DNA from: Burkholderiaceae bacterium
GTDB lineage: Bacteria; Pseudomonadota; Gammaproteobacteria; Burkholderiales; Burkholderiaceae_C
NCBI GenBank assembly: GCA_017856435.1
Contig: JAFMFB010000004.1
Span: forward strand, 21,016 to 85,015
Length of the DNA stretch: 64,000 bases
Reading direction: 5' to 3'
The notes beneath the pieces are model-generated. The model was not told the DNA's origin. It saw nothing but the letters and a program-made list of their open reading frames with translations, and searched no databases. Made by a program: the position numbers and the translations under genes. This document shows positions 43,753 through 52,824 of the stretch, one piece after another. Each line of letters opens with the position of its first letter. Position 1 is the stretch's first letter.

Positions 43753-44625
43753 ATGAAGCGTCTATTGCTTGCCCTGTGCTTGAGTCTGGTTGCCAAGTTC
43801 GGATTCGCAATAACCCCTTACAGCCTTGGCTCAAAGCTTGCAGCGGCTGATCTGGCTACCCAATTGACAGCCGTTGAAACCAAGCTCAAGGAAGCCGGTT
43901 TCACTGTGGTGGGCCGCCACACGCCAAAAGGTCTGGCCCAGAGTGCCAGCCTGGTGGTTACCGATGCGGCCTTGCTCGAAGCCTTGCGCGGGGTGGGTGG
44001 CTCATCCATCGCCGCTGCTGGTATTCGGGTAGGCGTTCAGGCCGATGGCACCGTTTCCTACACCAACCCCGGCTACTGGCATCGTGCATTTGTGCGCAGC
44101 AAATTTGCCAGTGTGGAAGCAGCCAGTAATGCTGTTGCAGACAAACTGAAAAAAGCCTTGGGCGAAGGCAAGCCAATGGGGGGCGATGTGCCGGCAGATG
44201 ATCTTGCGACTTATCGTTACATGTTTGGCATGGAGCGGTTTGATTCGGACAACAGTCTGGTAGCGACCCATGCAAGTTTTGACGAGGCCTTGGCCACCGT
44301 TCGCAACAACCTGGACAAGAAGGTTGCCGATACCGCCAAGGTCTATGAGGTGGTCATGCCCGAGCGCAAGTCCGCTGTATTGGGCGTCGCGATGAACAAT
44401 GCCGATAGCGGTGAAGGCTGGTGGGTCAACAAGATTGACGGCTCAGCCTATGTAGCCGCCCTCCCCTACGAAATTTTCATTGTGGACAACAAGGTCTATG
44501 CCTTGTATGCGCGCTTTCGTATCGCGCTGGGTTGGCCCGAGCTGGGCATGGGTCAATTCATGCGTATCATCAATGCTCCTAACGCGATTCAGGACATCAT
44601 GACCAAGGTGGCCAGCAAACCCTGA
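43753..44625 (+). CDS. secreted hypothetical protein, 290 aa, in the sulfur-relay region
   Basis: The protein has an N-terminal signal peptide (RLLLALCLSLVAKFGFA) and is likely periplasmic. The mature part resembles a DUF302-like alpha-beta fold: a first unit (LTAVETKLKEAGFTVVGRHTPKG), then a second part with DEALATVRNNLDKK. The only cysteine is Cys9, inside the signal peptide. It lies between the dsrE2 terminator and the YeeE/YedE gene with GAGGAG upstream. A role in periplasmic sulfur handling is only an inference from location. Confidence 0.7.
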   Translation: MKRLLLALCLSLVAKFGFAITPYSLGSKLAAADLATQLTAVETKLKEAGFTVVGRHTPKGLAQSASLVVTDAALLEALRGVGGSSIAAAGIRVGVQADGTVSYTNPGYWHRAFVRSKFASVEAASNAVADKLKKALGEGKPMGGDVPADDLATYRYMFGMERFDSDNSLVATHASFDEALATVRNNLDKKVADTAKVYEVVMPERKSAVLGVAMNNADSGEGWWVNKIDGSAYVAALPYEIFIVDNKVYALYARFRIALGWPELGMGQFMRIINAPNAIQDIMTKVASKP

Positions 44626-44658
44626 CCACCATTAACCGGCTATTTGAAGGAGTAAAGC

Positions 44659-45768
44659 ATGGAAGGCGGCACAGCAAATCTGGCAACTCTGGTGGTATGG
44701 GGCGGCTTTGCCTTGGCCCTGATCTTCGGCTTTGTCGCCAGTAAATCCAATTTCTGCACCATGGGCGCCATCTCTGACGTCGTCAATATGGAGCACTGGG
44801 GCCGCATGCGGATGTGGCTGCTGATCATTGCAGTGGCCATACTGGGCACCAGTCTGCTTGCCTACACCGGCCAAGTCGATCTGACCAAATCCATTTACCA
44901 GCGTCCCCAGATCTCCTGGCTGTCGCTAGTGGTGGGCGGCTTGCTGTTTGGCGTGGGCATGACCCTGGCCGGTGGTTGTGCCAACCGCAACCTGATCCGG
45001 GTCGGTGCAGGCAGCGTGCGTTCCCTGGTGGTGCTGACCTTTATGGCCATCTCTGCTTACATGACCCTCAAAGGCCTGTTTGGCCAATGGCGCGCCAGCT
45101 TTCTGGATCCCGTCACCCTAGACCTCTCGGGGCTGGGCATGAAAACCCAAAGTCTGGCCGACCTGTTAAGTCAAGTCGCAGGCCTGCCTGCCAAGTCAGC
45201 CTTGTTGGCTGTGGCCGGGATACTTTTCCTTGCACTGCTTGTTTTCACCATGAAAGACAAGCGTTTCAGAGGCAATTCGCTTCAAACCTTTGGCGCACTA
45301 ATTCTGGGCCTGATTGTTGTGTCTGCCTGGTATCTGAGCGGTCATATGGGCTATGCAGAAAATCCGGACACCCTGGAGATGACCTACTTCGGCACAAACA
45401 CCCGCACCATCGAGTCATTGAGTTTTGTGGCGCCAACGGCCTTCAGCCTGGAACTTCTCATGCTGTGGACTGACAAGTCCCTGCGCGTCACCTTCGGCAT
45501 TGCTGCGGCTGCGGGGATTGTGCTGGGTTCGCTGGTGCACGCCCTGAGTCATAAGACTTTTCGATGGGAAGGCTTTGCCAGCCTGGAAGACCTGCGCAAC
45601 CAGTTGATAGGTGCGGTCCTGATGGGCTTTGGGGGCGTCACTGCCATGGGCTGCACGGTGGGCCAGGGCATTACCGGCATCTCTACCCTGTCCATCGGCT
45701 CCTTCATCGCCTTTGCCAGCATTGTTGTGGGATGTGTTGGCATGCTCAAGTGGCAGAACCGGGACTGA
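44659..45768 (+). CDS. YeeE/YedE (TsuA-like) sulfur-compound permease
   Basis: The 369-residue membrane protein has about ten helices and the family motifs SNFCTMGAISDVV, LAGGCANRNLIRVG and AMGCTVGQGITG, each bearing a conserved cysteine in a helix. In E. coli and Spirochaeta TsuA such cysteines take up thiosulfate. It starts 33 bases after the secreted unknown protein and is probably co-expressed with it. Direction and substrate remain inferences. Confidence 0.9.
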   Translation: MEGGTANLATLVVWGGFALALIFGFVASKSNFCTMGAISDVVNMEHWGRMRMWLLIIAVAILGTSLLAYTGQVDLTKSIYQRPQISWLSLVVGGLLFGVGMTLAGGCANRNLIRVGAGSVRSLVVLTFMAISAYMTLKGLFGQWRASFLDPVTLDLSGLGMKTQSLADLLSQVAGLPAKSALLAVAGILFLALLVFTMKDKRFRGNSLQTFGALILGLIVVSAWYLSGHMGYAENPDTLEMTYFGTNTRTIESLSFVAPTAFSLELLMLWTDKSLRVTFGIAAAAGIVLGSLVHALSHKTFRWEGFASLEDLRNQLIGAVLMGFGGVTAMGCTVGQGITGISTLSIGSFIAFASIVVGCVGMLKWQNRD

Positions 45769-45773
45769 GTCTT

Positions 45774-45793
45774 GGCTTCGGCTTCGGCTTCGG
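45774..45793 (+). repeat. short tandem GGCTTC repeat
   Basis: Three GGCTTC units plus GG follow the yeeE stop directly. The tract may be a slippage remnant or part of a weak hairpin; no function is supported. Confidence 0.5.
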
Positions 45794-45858
45794 TCTGCGT
45801 TGCTGTCTTGGTCTCTTTCTGGGCCTGAACCTGGTTTTAACTGAACGCTTTCTTTGGC

Positions 45859-46158
45859 CTAGCCCCCACCGCGCTGGGTGAACAGGTCAAAGTGCTTCAT
45901 GAACAGAAGGCGGCTGGAAGCATTCAAGCGCTCGAATTCGAAGCGCACCCCCAGACGGGGCAGGCGCATCAGTGCAATGGTCCGGTCGGGCAACTTTTCC
46001 CAGGTCAGTTTAAGACAGCCCCCGTCGATTTCTACCAGTGCCTGACTGGCCGAGCATTGCATCGGATGCTCACCAACCGCTCTGGGCAGCCACATCAGCC
46101 ATTCGGCCTCGGTGCAGGCCATGTCACGCTCAAAAATCTCCGGATAACTCGACTGCAT
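45859..46158 (-). CDS. conserved hypothetical protein, 99 aa, beside the MoaD-like gene
   Basis: A small cytoplasmic protein with two cysteines in MQCSASQALVEIDGGCLKLTWEKLPDRTIALMRLPRLGVRFEFE, a strand-rich pattern reminiscent of small accessory proteins. It lies at the 3' end of the AOR-type operon, 61 bases past the MoaD-like gene. I do not recognise a named family. Confidence 0.65.
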   Translation of the reverse strand: MQSSYPEIFERDMACTEAEWLMWLPRAVGEHPMQCSASQALVEIDGGCLKLTWEKLPDRTIALMRLPRLGVRFEFERLNASSRLLFMKHFDLFTQRGGG

Positions 46159-46219
46159 GCATCAACCGCCAATATGTCAGGTTCAGCTAATCGCCAGTAA
46201 TCCCCTGGCTAACCTGCGG

Positions 46220-46474
46220 CTAGCCCCCAGCTATAGGCGGCCAGATGGCCAGCACATCGCCCTCAATCAGTCGACGCTGTTCGCGTTGCTGGGCTTCGAT
46301 GTAATGGCCATTGACCAGAACCAGGTGCACCATCTTGGGCGGCAGGTGACAGGAATCAATGACCTGCCCCACGGTTGAATCTACGGCCACTTCAAAGCTC
46401 ACTGCATTGCCGTCCCGCCCCTGTTCGGGCAGGTAGTCGGTCAGTCCGGCAAAAAGTTTCAGGGTGATCTTCAT
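46220..46474 (-). CDS. MoaD/ThiS-family sulfur carrier
   Basis: The 84-residue ubiquitin-like protein ends in the Gly-Gly pair needed for thiocarboxylate formation (WPPIAGG) and has the fold LKLFAGLTDYLPEQG...LVLVNGHYIEAQQ. Next to AOR genes such a protein probably supplies sulfur for the tungsten pyranopterin cofactor. It lies on the same strand as the FAD oxidoreductase and AOR genes. Confidence 0.88.
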   Translation of the reverse strand: MKITLKLFAGLTDYLPEQGRDGNAVSFEVAVDSTVGQVIDSCHLPPKMVHLVLVNGHYIEAQQREQRRLIEGDVLAIWPPIAGG

Positions 46475-46507
46475 GCCGACGATGGTAGCCCAATCAAATT
46501 CTTGCAG

Positions 46508-47782
46508 TCAGCGTCGGCGGGTATCGTCGGCGCCACTCCAGGCCGACTGCCCCTGACTGCAGGCCAGGTAGGCTTGGGTTAATTGGGTTGGGTCTTGCAG
46601 CAGCACATCTTTCCACGGCCCCAACCTTACCTGCCCTTCCACCAAGCCGCGCATCACCCCTACATGCTCGGTCCAGCCCACCGAGTTGCAGCCAACCAAC
46701 TGGTCTTCGGCAAATTGAAGGCTCAGGTGATTACCAGAGGTTTTGTCGGTCAACTCAACGCTCTGACCCCCTGATACACCTTCCCAATTACCAAAACTCG
46801 AAGAGATCAGGCCCAGGGTGTCAAGCACATTAATTTGGGTCACCCCCTTGAGCTGCGCAGCCTGCCCCACCATGTTCAAGGCTGCCACCCGTGCCTGATC
46901 GGCGGCATTGGGTTGAATCGCGCTGACGATGGTTTTCTGGCTGAGCTTGTCAAAGGCTTCGGCGCAATCGCCGGCGGCGTAGATGCCCGGCACATTGGTC
47001 TGCATGCGCGCATCGGTCAGCACCCCCTGCAGGCAAGTGACCGCAGAACTTTGCAGAAAGCCGATATTGGGTTTCACACCGGCAGCAATGATCACCAGAT
47101 CGGCAGGCACATGCGCACCATTGGAGAGGCGCACCCGTAAGGGGGTGCTGGTCTCAATGGCTTCAACCTTTGTGCTGGTATGTACAGTCACGCCTTTGGC
47201 CTCACACCAGTCCCGAATCATGCCGCCCGCTGTCGGGCCCATCATGCGCGGCACCATACGGTCGCCCATCTCCACCACCGTCAACTCGACCTTGCGGGCT
47301 GCCAGGGCCTCCAGAATGATGCAGCCGATAAAGCCGGCTCCGAGTTGCAAGACCCGGGCACCGGGCACAGCCAAGTCCATGATCTTGCGCGCATCCGCCA
47401 GCGTCCAGCAGTGGTGGACACCAGCGCAATCCACACCCGGGATGGGCGGTCGGATTGGTGAGGAGCCTGTGGCAATCAGGAGTCGGTCAAACGACAGGGT
47501 CTGGCCGTTATCGAGCTTGACCTGTCGGGCAGTTGCATCCAGGCTGATTGCCCGTGCCTGAACCAATTGCACATGCAGATTGGCAAAATGATTGAGGCCC
47601 TTGCGCAGCCAGGTGCCCGACTCGCCAATATTTCCCATCAGCAGGTAGGGAATGGCCATGCGCGAGTAAGGGGCCTCTTTTTCATCGCCTACCAGGGTGA
47701 TGGTGTCTTGGGGTGCATGTTTGCGGATGGTTTCCGCCGCAATCACTCCAGCTGGGCCGGCGCCAAGAATCACATGGTGCAT
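46508..47782 (-). CDS. FAD/NAD-dependent oxidoreductase of the AOR module
   Basis: The 424-residue flavoprotein has the FAD motif ILGAGPAGVIAAETI, a second NAD(P) motif VLQLGAGFIGCIILEAL and the ATG box LLIATGSSP. It belongs to the pyridine nucleotide-disulfide superfamily without the redox CxxxxC. In Aromatoleum AOR, a FAD subunit (AorC) links the enzyme to NAD; position suggests the same role here. ATG at 47782 is supported by the adjacent AGGAG (read on the minus strand at about 47788-47792). Confidence 0.86.
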   Translation of the reverse strand: MHHVILGAGPAGVIAAETIRKHAPQDTITLVGDEKEAPYSRMAIPYLLMGNIGESGTWLRKGLNHFANLHVQLVQARAISLDATARQVKLDNGQTLSFDRLLIATGSSPIRPPIPGVDCAGVHHCWTLADARKIMDLAVPGARVLQLGAGFIGCIILEALAARKVELTVVEMGDRMVPRMMGPTAGGMIRDWCEAKGVTVHTSTKVEAIETSTPLRVRLSNGAHVPADLVIIAAGVKPNIGFLQSSAVTCLQGVLTDARMQTNVPGIYAAGDCAEAFDKLSQKTIVSAIQPNAADQARVAALNMVGQAAQLKGVTQINVLDTLGLISSSFGNWEGVSGGQSVELTDKTSGNHLSLQFAEDQLVGCNSVGWTEHVGVMRGLVEGQVRLGPWKDVLLQDPTQLTQAYLACSQGQSAWSGADDTRRR

Positions 47783-47801
47783 CTCATTCTCCTAATGAAA
47801 C

Positions 47802-47820
47802 AGCGGCCTTGGGGGCCGCT
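47802..47820 (-). terminator. hairpin between AOR and FAD oxidoreductase genes
   Basis: AGCGGCC (47802-47808) and GGCCGCT (47814-47820) form a perfect seven-base stem around a five-base loop. On the minus strand it is followed by only a short T-rich run, so it may be an attenuator or RNA-processing stem rather than a full terminator. Confidence 0.4.
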
Positions 47821-47897
47821 GGTCAAAGTCTTTCTCCTACCAAACTGCGACCCGTCCCTGCCTGCCCCCGCCTAAACTGGTCAGACAAGTCCAGGCT

Positions 47898-49745
47898 TTA
47901 CAGGCCGAGTCGCTTCTTGGTCTCGATCGTAGGCCTGCCTTCTTTGTCCCAGCCGCGCACTTCATAGTAGTGCGGCATCATCTTGGACAATTCATTGACA
48001 TGGCCCTTGGCCGGCCCAGTCTTGGCCGCTTCAGTGAGCAGCCGCTTGGGCAGGGTGTCGTCCTTGGCGGTCAAGCCGGCGCGCAAATTAAATTCACGCT
48101 CCAGGTTCCAGATTCGCTCACCAATCTTTTCCAGTTCCTCGGTGCTGTATTCGTCGCCACAGGCCGCAGCCACTTGAGGCGCTACATCGGCCAGTCCCCA
48201 GGCAAAGCTGGTGAAGATGCACAGGCCTGCCGAGTCAAAGGCCGCGGTTGCGTCCTGAAATGCCTTGACCAACTCTGGCTTACCCTCAGTGGCCAGCGGA
48301 TCTGTCTTGACCGGAATACCCAGCACCTCTGAGGCCACGGTGTAGCCGCGCAGGTGGCAAGCGCCCCGGTTGGAGGTGGCATAAGCCAGACCAATCCCCT
48401 GGATGCCACGACCATCGTAAGCGGGAAACTCCTGACCCTTGACGCTCATTGACAAGTCGGGGTGACCATATTTAGCAGTCAGGCGTTTGGAACCCTGGCC
48501 AATCTCCTTGCCAAATGCTTCGCCCTTGCCGGTCACTTCGGCAAAGTAGGCCAGCGCCGCAGCCGAGCCAAAGGGCGCCTCTATGCCCAATTGCTCCTTG
48601 GTCAGCACACCCATTTCATAAAGCTCCATCACGGCTCCCACGGTGGCACCGAAGCTGATTGGGTCAAAGCCATACTCGTTGCACAGCAAATTGGCGTATT
48701 GCAGTGCCTCCAGGTCATTCACGCCGTTAGCCGCTCCCAGGGCCCAGGCGGCCTCGTACTCCAGACCTCCGGATGCCCCTCGGTATTGGGGCTTGTTGGC
48801 AATCGTGAAGTGGTTTTCGTCCATCTTGCTGATGCGACCACAGGCAATGGTGCAGCCAAAGCAGGCCTGATTGGTAACCAGATGCTTTTTGCCATCGGTC
48901 TTGCGCGGCGTGGCCATGGCCTCAGCCGAAATGTCCTTGGCCCCCTCGAATTGCACATCCTGGTGATTGCGGGTGGGCAAGGCTCCCACTTCGTTGATCA
49001 CATTCATCAACACCTGGGTGCCATAGGTTGGCAAGCCAGCGCCAGTAACACCGTTTTCCGCCAGAATTTTCTTGCGGGCTGCCACTTCGGCCATGAAAGC
49101 CTTGGGGTTCTTGATGTTGCCCACGCCCTTGGTGCCGCGCACTGCAATGGCCTTGAGGTTTTTACTGCCCGCAACTGCGCCAACGCCAGAGCGGCCCGCG
49201 GCACGGTGCAGATCGTTGACGATAGCGGCAAAAAGAACCTGGTTCTCACCCGCCTGACCAATGCTGGAGATACGCAGCAAGGGATCCTGATGCGCGCTCT
49301 TGAGCATCGATTCGGTATCCCAGACACTCTTTCCCCACAGGTGGGAGGCATCTCGAAGTTCGGCAGTATCGTCGTTGATGTAAAGGTAAACCGGCTTGGC
49401 TGATTTGCCCTCGAAAATAATCATGTCCCAGCCAGCCATCTTCAACTCAGCGCCCCAGTAGCCGCCCGAGTTGGAGCAGGCAATGGCACCGGTGAGAGGG
49501 CCCTTGGTAATGACGGTGTAGCGCCCTCCGGTCGAGGCCATGGTGCCGGTCAGCGGCCCGGTGGCCCAGATCAGCTTGTTGGCCGGCGACAGCGGGTCAA
49601 CTTTTGCGTCCACCTCCTCGACCAGGTACTTGGAGCCCAGCCCACGCGAGCCAAGGTAGCTACGCGCCCAGTCCATCTTGAGTGGCTCGGTCTTGACGGT
49701 GCCTGCGGTCAAGTCAACACGAAGAATTTTTCCTGCCCATGCCAT
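47898..49745 (-). CDS. tungsten-type aldehyde ferredoxin oxidoreductase (AOR)
   Basis: The 615-residue enzyme oxidises aldehydes to acids, or reduces acids in reverse, with a tungsten bis-pyranopterin and one [4Fe-4S]. It opens AWAGKILRVDLTAGTV, has the pterin-binding FLAGPLTG-like stretch WATGPLTGTMASTGGR, and cluster cysteines in ACFGCTIACGR and LCIFTSFAWG. The adjacent tungstate transporter and ferredoxin subunit support tungsten. Length is as usual for AORs. ATG at 49745 has AGGAG behind it on the minus strand. Confidence 0.92.
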   Translation of the reverse strand: MAWAGKILRVDLTAGTVKTEPLKMDWARSYLGSRGLGSKYLVEEVDAKVDPLSPANKLIWATGPLTGTMASTGGRYTVITKGPLTGAIACSNSGGYWGAELKMAGWDMIIFEGKSAKPVYLYINDDTAELRDASHLWGKSVWDTESMLKSAHQDPLLRISSIGQAGENQVLFAAIVNDLHRAAGRSGVGAVAGSKNLKAIAVRGTKGVGNIKNPKAFMAEVAARKKILAENGVTGAGLPTYGTQVLMNVINEVGALPTRNHQDVQFEGAKDISAEAMATPRKTDGKKHLVTNQACFGCTIACGRISKMDENHFTIANKPQYRGASGGLEYEAAWALGAANGVNDLEALQYANLLCNEYGFDPISFGATVGAVMELYEMGVLTKEQLGIEAPFGSAAALAYFAEVTGKGEAFGKEIGQGSKRLTAKYGHPDLSMSVKGQEFPAYDGRGIQGIGLAYATSNRGACHLRGYTVASEVLGIPVKTDPLATEGKPELVKAFQDATAAFDSAGLCIFTSFAWGLADVAPQVAAACGDEYSTEELEKIGERIWNLEREFNLRAGLTAKDDTLPKRLLTEAAKTGPAKGHVNELSKMMPHYYEVRGWDKEGRPTIETKKRLGL

Positions 49746-49805
49746 GTTCGTTCTCCTAGATCAGTTTCAGACTGGTCAGCACAGGCTGATCCAGCTTGCC
49801 CGGTG

Positions 49806-50282
49806 TTAAGCGGCGGCAGGCTGGTTACCCAGCTTGTCGGCCCACTGCTGCATCTTGCCCAAGCCAGTCCAGTTGGCGTCAATGTAGGTGATCGCACCCG
49901 TGGGGCAGGCATCGGCACAGGCCGGCTCACCCCCGCACAAGTCGCACTTTTGCACCTTGCCGGTTTCCTGCACATAGTTCACTGTGCCAAACGGGCAGGC
50001 GATCGTGCAGACCTTGCAACCCACGCAGGTGGCCTCGTTGACCACCTTGGCGCCATTGGCTTTATCCACGGTGATGGCTTCCACCGGGCAGGCATGCAGG
50101 CACCAGGCTTCATCGCACTGGGTGCAGGTGTAGGGCACTTTCTTGCCGGTGTGATGGAAATCAAAAACCTTGATCCGCGATTTGGCAGTGGCGAAAGTAC
50201 CGTAGTTCTCGTAAGAACAGGCCATTTCACACTGCAGGCACCCGGTGCATTTGTCCGGGTTGATGTGCAACACCTTTTGCAT
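49806..50282 (-). CDS. 4Fe-4S dicluster protein, electron-transfer subunit of the AOR module
   Basis: The 158-residue polyferredoxin has four cluster motifs: CTGCLQCEMACS, CTQCDEAWCLHAC, CVGCKVCTIACP and CDLCGGEPACADAC. It resembles the AorA-type subunit encoded just before the AOR large subunit in Aromatoleum. It would pass electrons from AOR to the FAD subunit or to another carrier. It is the first gene of the minus-strand operon. Confidence 0.9.
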   Translation of the reverse strand: MQKVLHINPDKCTGCLQCEMACSYENYGTFATAKSRIKVFDFHHTGKKVPYTCTQCDEAWCLHACPVEAITVDKANGAKVVNEATCVGCKVCTIACPFGTVNYVQETGKVQKCDLCGGEPACADACPTGAITYIDANWTGLGKMQQWADKLGNQPAAA

Positions 50283-50348
50283 GTGCCTCTCCAGTCAACA
50301 AAAACGAATCGGTTGGCTCTTATGAAGTGCCAGACATATGCAATGATC

Positions 50349-50392
50349 TTACCTAAAGGAAAATCTGTCGCATTAGTAAATACCCTAGGCTA
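50349..50392. promoter_or_regulatory. TACC-type imperfect repeats upstream of the AOR operon
   Basis: TTACCTAAAGGAAA (50349-50362) and TACCCTAGGCTA (50381-50392) lie 67-110 bases upstream of the ferredoxin start. TACCCTAGG is identical to the start of the third element at 28611. Palindromy is weaker than at 28587 or 42722, so membership of the same regulon is tentative. Confidence 0.4.
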
Positions 50393-50490
50393 TTTCTAAA
50401 AGTAAGAGGTCAGCCGAACCAGACCGGCTCCAAGAATGTCAATCAACTTCGGTCCTGACAACCCTTAAGAGACCGGAATGACTCAATGAT

Positions 50491-51321
50491 TTACTGCCCA
50501 GCATTCGGGAAAAAAAGCTGTTCCCCAGCAATCTTGTAGGCGGCAATGGCGGTCTGTCCGGCCGGTGAGATAACCCAGTCGACAAACTTTTGGGCTAACT
50601 GCGATTTGACATGAGGGTGTTTGGCTGGGTTCACCACCATCACCCCATACTGGTTGAACAAGCGCTTGTCGCCCTCTACCAGGATGGTCAGGTCAGAACG
50701 GTTCTTGAAATTGAGCCAGGTGCCACGATCAGCCAGCACATAGGCATTGCTGCCAGCGGCCATATTCAATGCCGGCCCCATGCCACAGCCACAGGCCTTG
50801 TAGCCATTTCCTGTTTTGTCGCCCAGCTCGGCCATTTTCCAAAAGCGCAGCTCGGCCGCGTGGGTTCCGCTCTTGTCACCGCGCGAAATAAACGCCGCAT
50901 TAGCCGCGCTGATTTTCTTGAGCGCGGCCACGATGTCCTGGCCCTTGACGCTGGCAGGATCGACCTTGGGGCCAATCAGCACAAAGTCGTTGTACATCAC
51001 CGAAAAGCGCCTGACACCAAACCCAGCCGCAACAAATTTCTCCTCAGCCACCTGGTCGTGCACAAACAGCACATCAGCGTCGCCACGACGACCCATGTCC
51101 AGGGCCTGGCCCGTGCCTTGGGCCACCACCTTGATGTCAATCCCGCTGGCGGCCTTGAAGGCAGGCAAGAGGTGGGCAAACAGGCCCGATTGCTCGGTTG
51201 AGGTGGTCGATGCCATCACCAGGGTCTGGGCACTGGTGGCAAAGCTGGCGCCAGCCAGTACCAGGACCGAAAGAGTCCGAAGGTGTTTGGTCATCACTTT
51301 GAATGATTGATACAGTGTCAT
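50491..51321 (-). CDS. tupA: tungstate ABC transporter, substrate-binding protein
   Basis: The 276-residue periplasmic receptor has a signal peptide (RTLSVLVLAGASFATSA) and the TupA signature ASTTSTEQSGL, whose TTTS-like loop binds tungstate, plus GTGQALDMGRRGDADVLFVHD and SRGDKSGTH. ATG 51321 overlaps the stop of the ATPase gene, so translation is coupled. It supplies tungstate to the AOR made by the neighbouring operon. Confidence 0.93.
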   Translation of the reverse strand: MTLYQSFKVMTKHLRTLSVLVLAGASFATSAQTLVMASTTSTEQSGLFAHLLPAFKAASGIDIKVVAQGTGQALDMGRRGDADVLFVHDQVAEEKFVAAGFGVRRFSVMYNDFVLIGPKVDPASVKGQDIVAALKKISAANAAFISRGDKSGTHAAELRFWKMAELGDKTGNGYKACGCGMGPALNMAAGSNAYVLADRGTWLNFKNRSDLTILVEGDKRLFNQYGVMVVNPAKHPHVKSQLAQKFVDWVISPAGQTAIAAYKIAGEQLFFPNAGQ

Positions 51322-52034
51322 GCAAGTTCTCCTTTGACAAATAAATGGGCGGGCATAGAAAGCCTCGGCAAACGCGCCACATCAAAAAAATCTTTTACCG
51401 GCAGATCTGCCAATACCCGGCCTTGTTCCAGATAAATCACACGACTGGCCAGGCGCTTGACCTGCCCCAGGTTATGGCTGGCAAAGACCATGGTCAGGGG
51501 TTGCCCCTGTGAGCCTTGCGCGAAATCGGCCATCAACTGCTCGACTTCGCGTTTGGCATGCGGATCCAGGCTGGCGGTGGGCTCATCCAGCAACAACACG
51601 TCGGGCTGCAGGGCCCAGGCGCGAGCCAGGGCTAGACGCTGCTGCTGCCCGCCCGAAAGCGTGCGAGCCGGTCGCTGCGCCTGATCCTGTAACTCAACCC
51701 GCCGCAGGGCCTGCAACGCTTCATGCTGAGCGGTACGCCATGATTTGCCGTGCAACAAAAGAGCCAGAGCGATGTTGTTGCAGGCACTGGTTCGCAGCAT
51801 GAAGGGGCGCTGAAACAGCATGGCTTGCCGGACTGTGGGGTCAACCCTGACTAGGCCACGTGTTGGCTGCAGCAGACCATGCAGGGCTCGCAGCAAGGTA
51901 CTTTTACCACTGCCATTGGCACCCACCAGGGCAAGCACCTCACCGGTTCTGATCGTGAGCGTGACCTCATCTATGGCATGCACCCTGCCAAAACTAATGC
52001 CCAGGCGCTGCAAGTCAAATACGGGGGCGGTCAT
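51318..52034 (-). CDS. tupC: tungstate ABC transporter, ATP-binding protein
   Basis: The 238-residue ATPase has Walker A (GANGSGKST), signature LSGGQQQRLALARA and Walker B VLLLDEPTASLD. ATG at 52034 overlaps the permease stop by four bases; the longer upstream frame to 52094 was rejected. Order on the minus strand is permease, ATPase, receptor. Confidence 0.92.
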   Translation of the reverse strand: MTAPVFDLQRLGISFGRVHAIDEVTLTIRTGEVLALVGANGSGKSTLLRALHGLLQPTRGLVRVDPTVRQAMLFQRPFMLRTSACNNIALALLLHGKSWRTAQHEALQALRRVELQDQAQRPARTLSGGQQQRLALARAWALQPDVLLLDEPTASLDPHAKREVEQLMADFAQGSQGQPLTMVFASHNLGQVKRLASRVIYLEQGRVLADLPVKDFFDVARLPRLSMPAHLFVKGELA

Positions 52035-52774
52035 GTCAGCCCCCCATCCGTTGGGCGGGCCGTGCTGACCTGCCCTTCTGTCTGCTCGCGCCAACGTCGA
52101 AGCAGCGCAATACCGGCGTTGAGCAAGAGCACGACCAGCAGCAAGACCAGTCCCAGCGCCAGTGCCAGCGGCAGATCACCTTTGCTGGTTTCCAACGCGA
52201 TGGCGGTGGTCATCACCCGGGTATAGCCATCGATATTGCCGCCAACAATCATTACAGTCCCCACTTCGGCAATGGCACGCCCGAAACAGGCAATCACCAC
52301 AGTCAGCAAGGCAAAGCGTTCATCCCAGGCCAGTAGCATCGCCCGCAGGGAGGTCCCCATGCCCAACGAACGCAGCTGTTCGCCGTGCCGGTTCTCCACG
52401 TCTTCAACAACCTGTCGCGTCAGGGCACAGGCGATGGGTAACACCAGCAGGGCCTGTGCCAGAACCATAGCCTGAAAGCTGAACAACCAACCCAAATAGC
52501 CCAGTGGCCCGGAGCGGGACAGCAAGAGGTACACCACCAAGCCCACCACCACCGCCGGCACGGCCAGCAGTGTGTTGAGCAGGGTCAGCACGGCATCACG
52601 ACCGGCAAACCGCGCTGTGCCCAGCCAGGACCCCATGAACAGGCCCAGGACACAGGCGATCGCGCAGGCACTGGCGCTGACGGCCAGCGAGCGGCCGACG
52701 ATGGCGATCAGCACGGGGTCGAAGGAGAAAATCAGTGCCAGCGCAGTCAGCGCGCTGTCGGTAAAGGTGGACAT
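52031..52774 (-). CDS. tupB: tungstate ABC transporter, permease
   Basis: The 247-residue membrane protein has five to six helices and the ABC permease EAA-like loop (GRAIAEVGTVMIVGGNIDG). ATG 52774 (STFTDSAL) was chosen by family length; an ATG at 52804 is in frame and would add ten residues, and would overlap the putative operator. It diverges from the regulator gene. Confidence 0.9.
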   Translation of the reverse strand: MSTFTDSALTALALIFSFDPVLIAIVGRSLAVSASACAIACVLGLFMGSWLGTARFAGRDAVLTLLNTLLAVPAVVVGLVVYLLLSRSGPLGYLGWLFSFQAMVLAQALLVLPIACALTRQVVEDVENRHGEQLRSLGMGTSLRAMLLAWDERFALLTVVIACFGRAIAEVGTVMIVGGNIDGYTRVMTTAIALETSKGDLPLALALGLVLLLVVLLLNAGIALLRRWREQTEGQVSTARPTDGGLT

Positions 52775-52801
52775 GACTTCGGGTATCGTATCGTTCCATC
52801 C

Positions 52802-52817
52802 CATATCAGGCGATATG
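52802..52817. promoter_or_regulatory. CATATC-AGGC-GATATG inverted repeat between tupB and its regulator
   Basis: A perfect six-base inverted repeat with a four-base spacer lies in the short gap between the divergent tupB and regulator genes. It is a natural candidate for an operator that responds to tungstate. No family consensus is claimed. Confidence 0.5.
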
Positions 52818-52824
52818 TTTGCCC

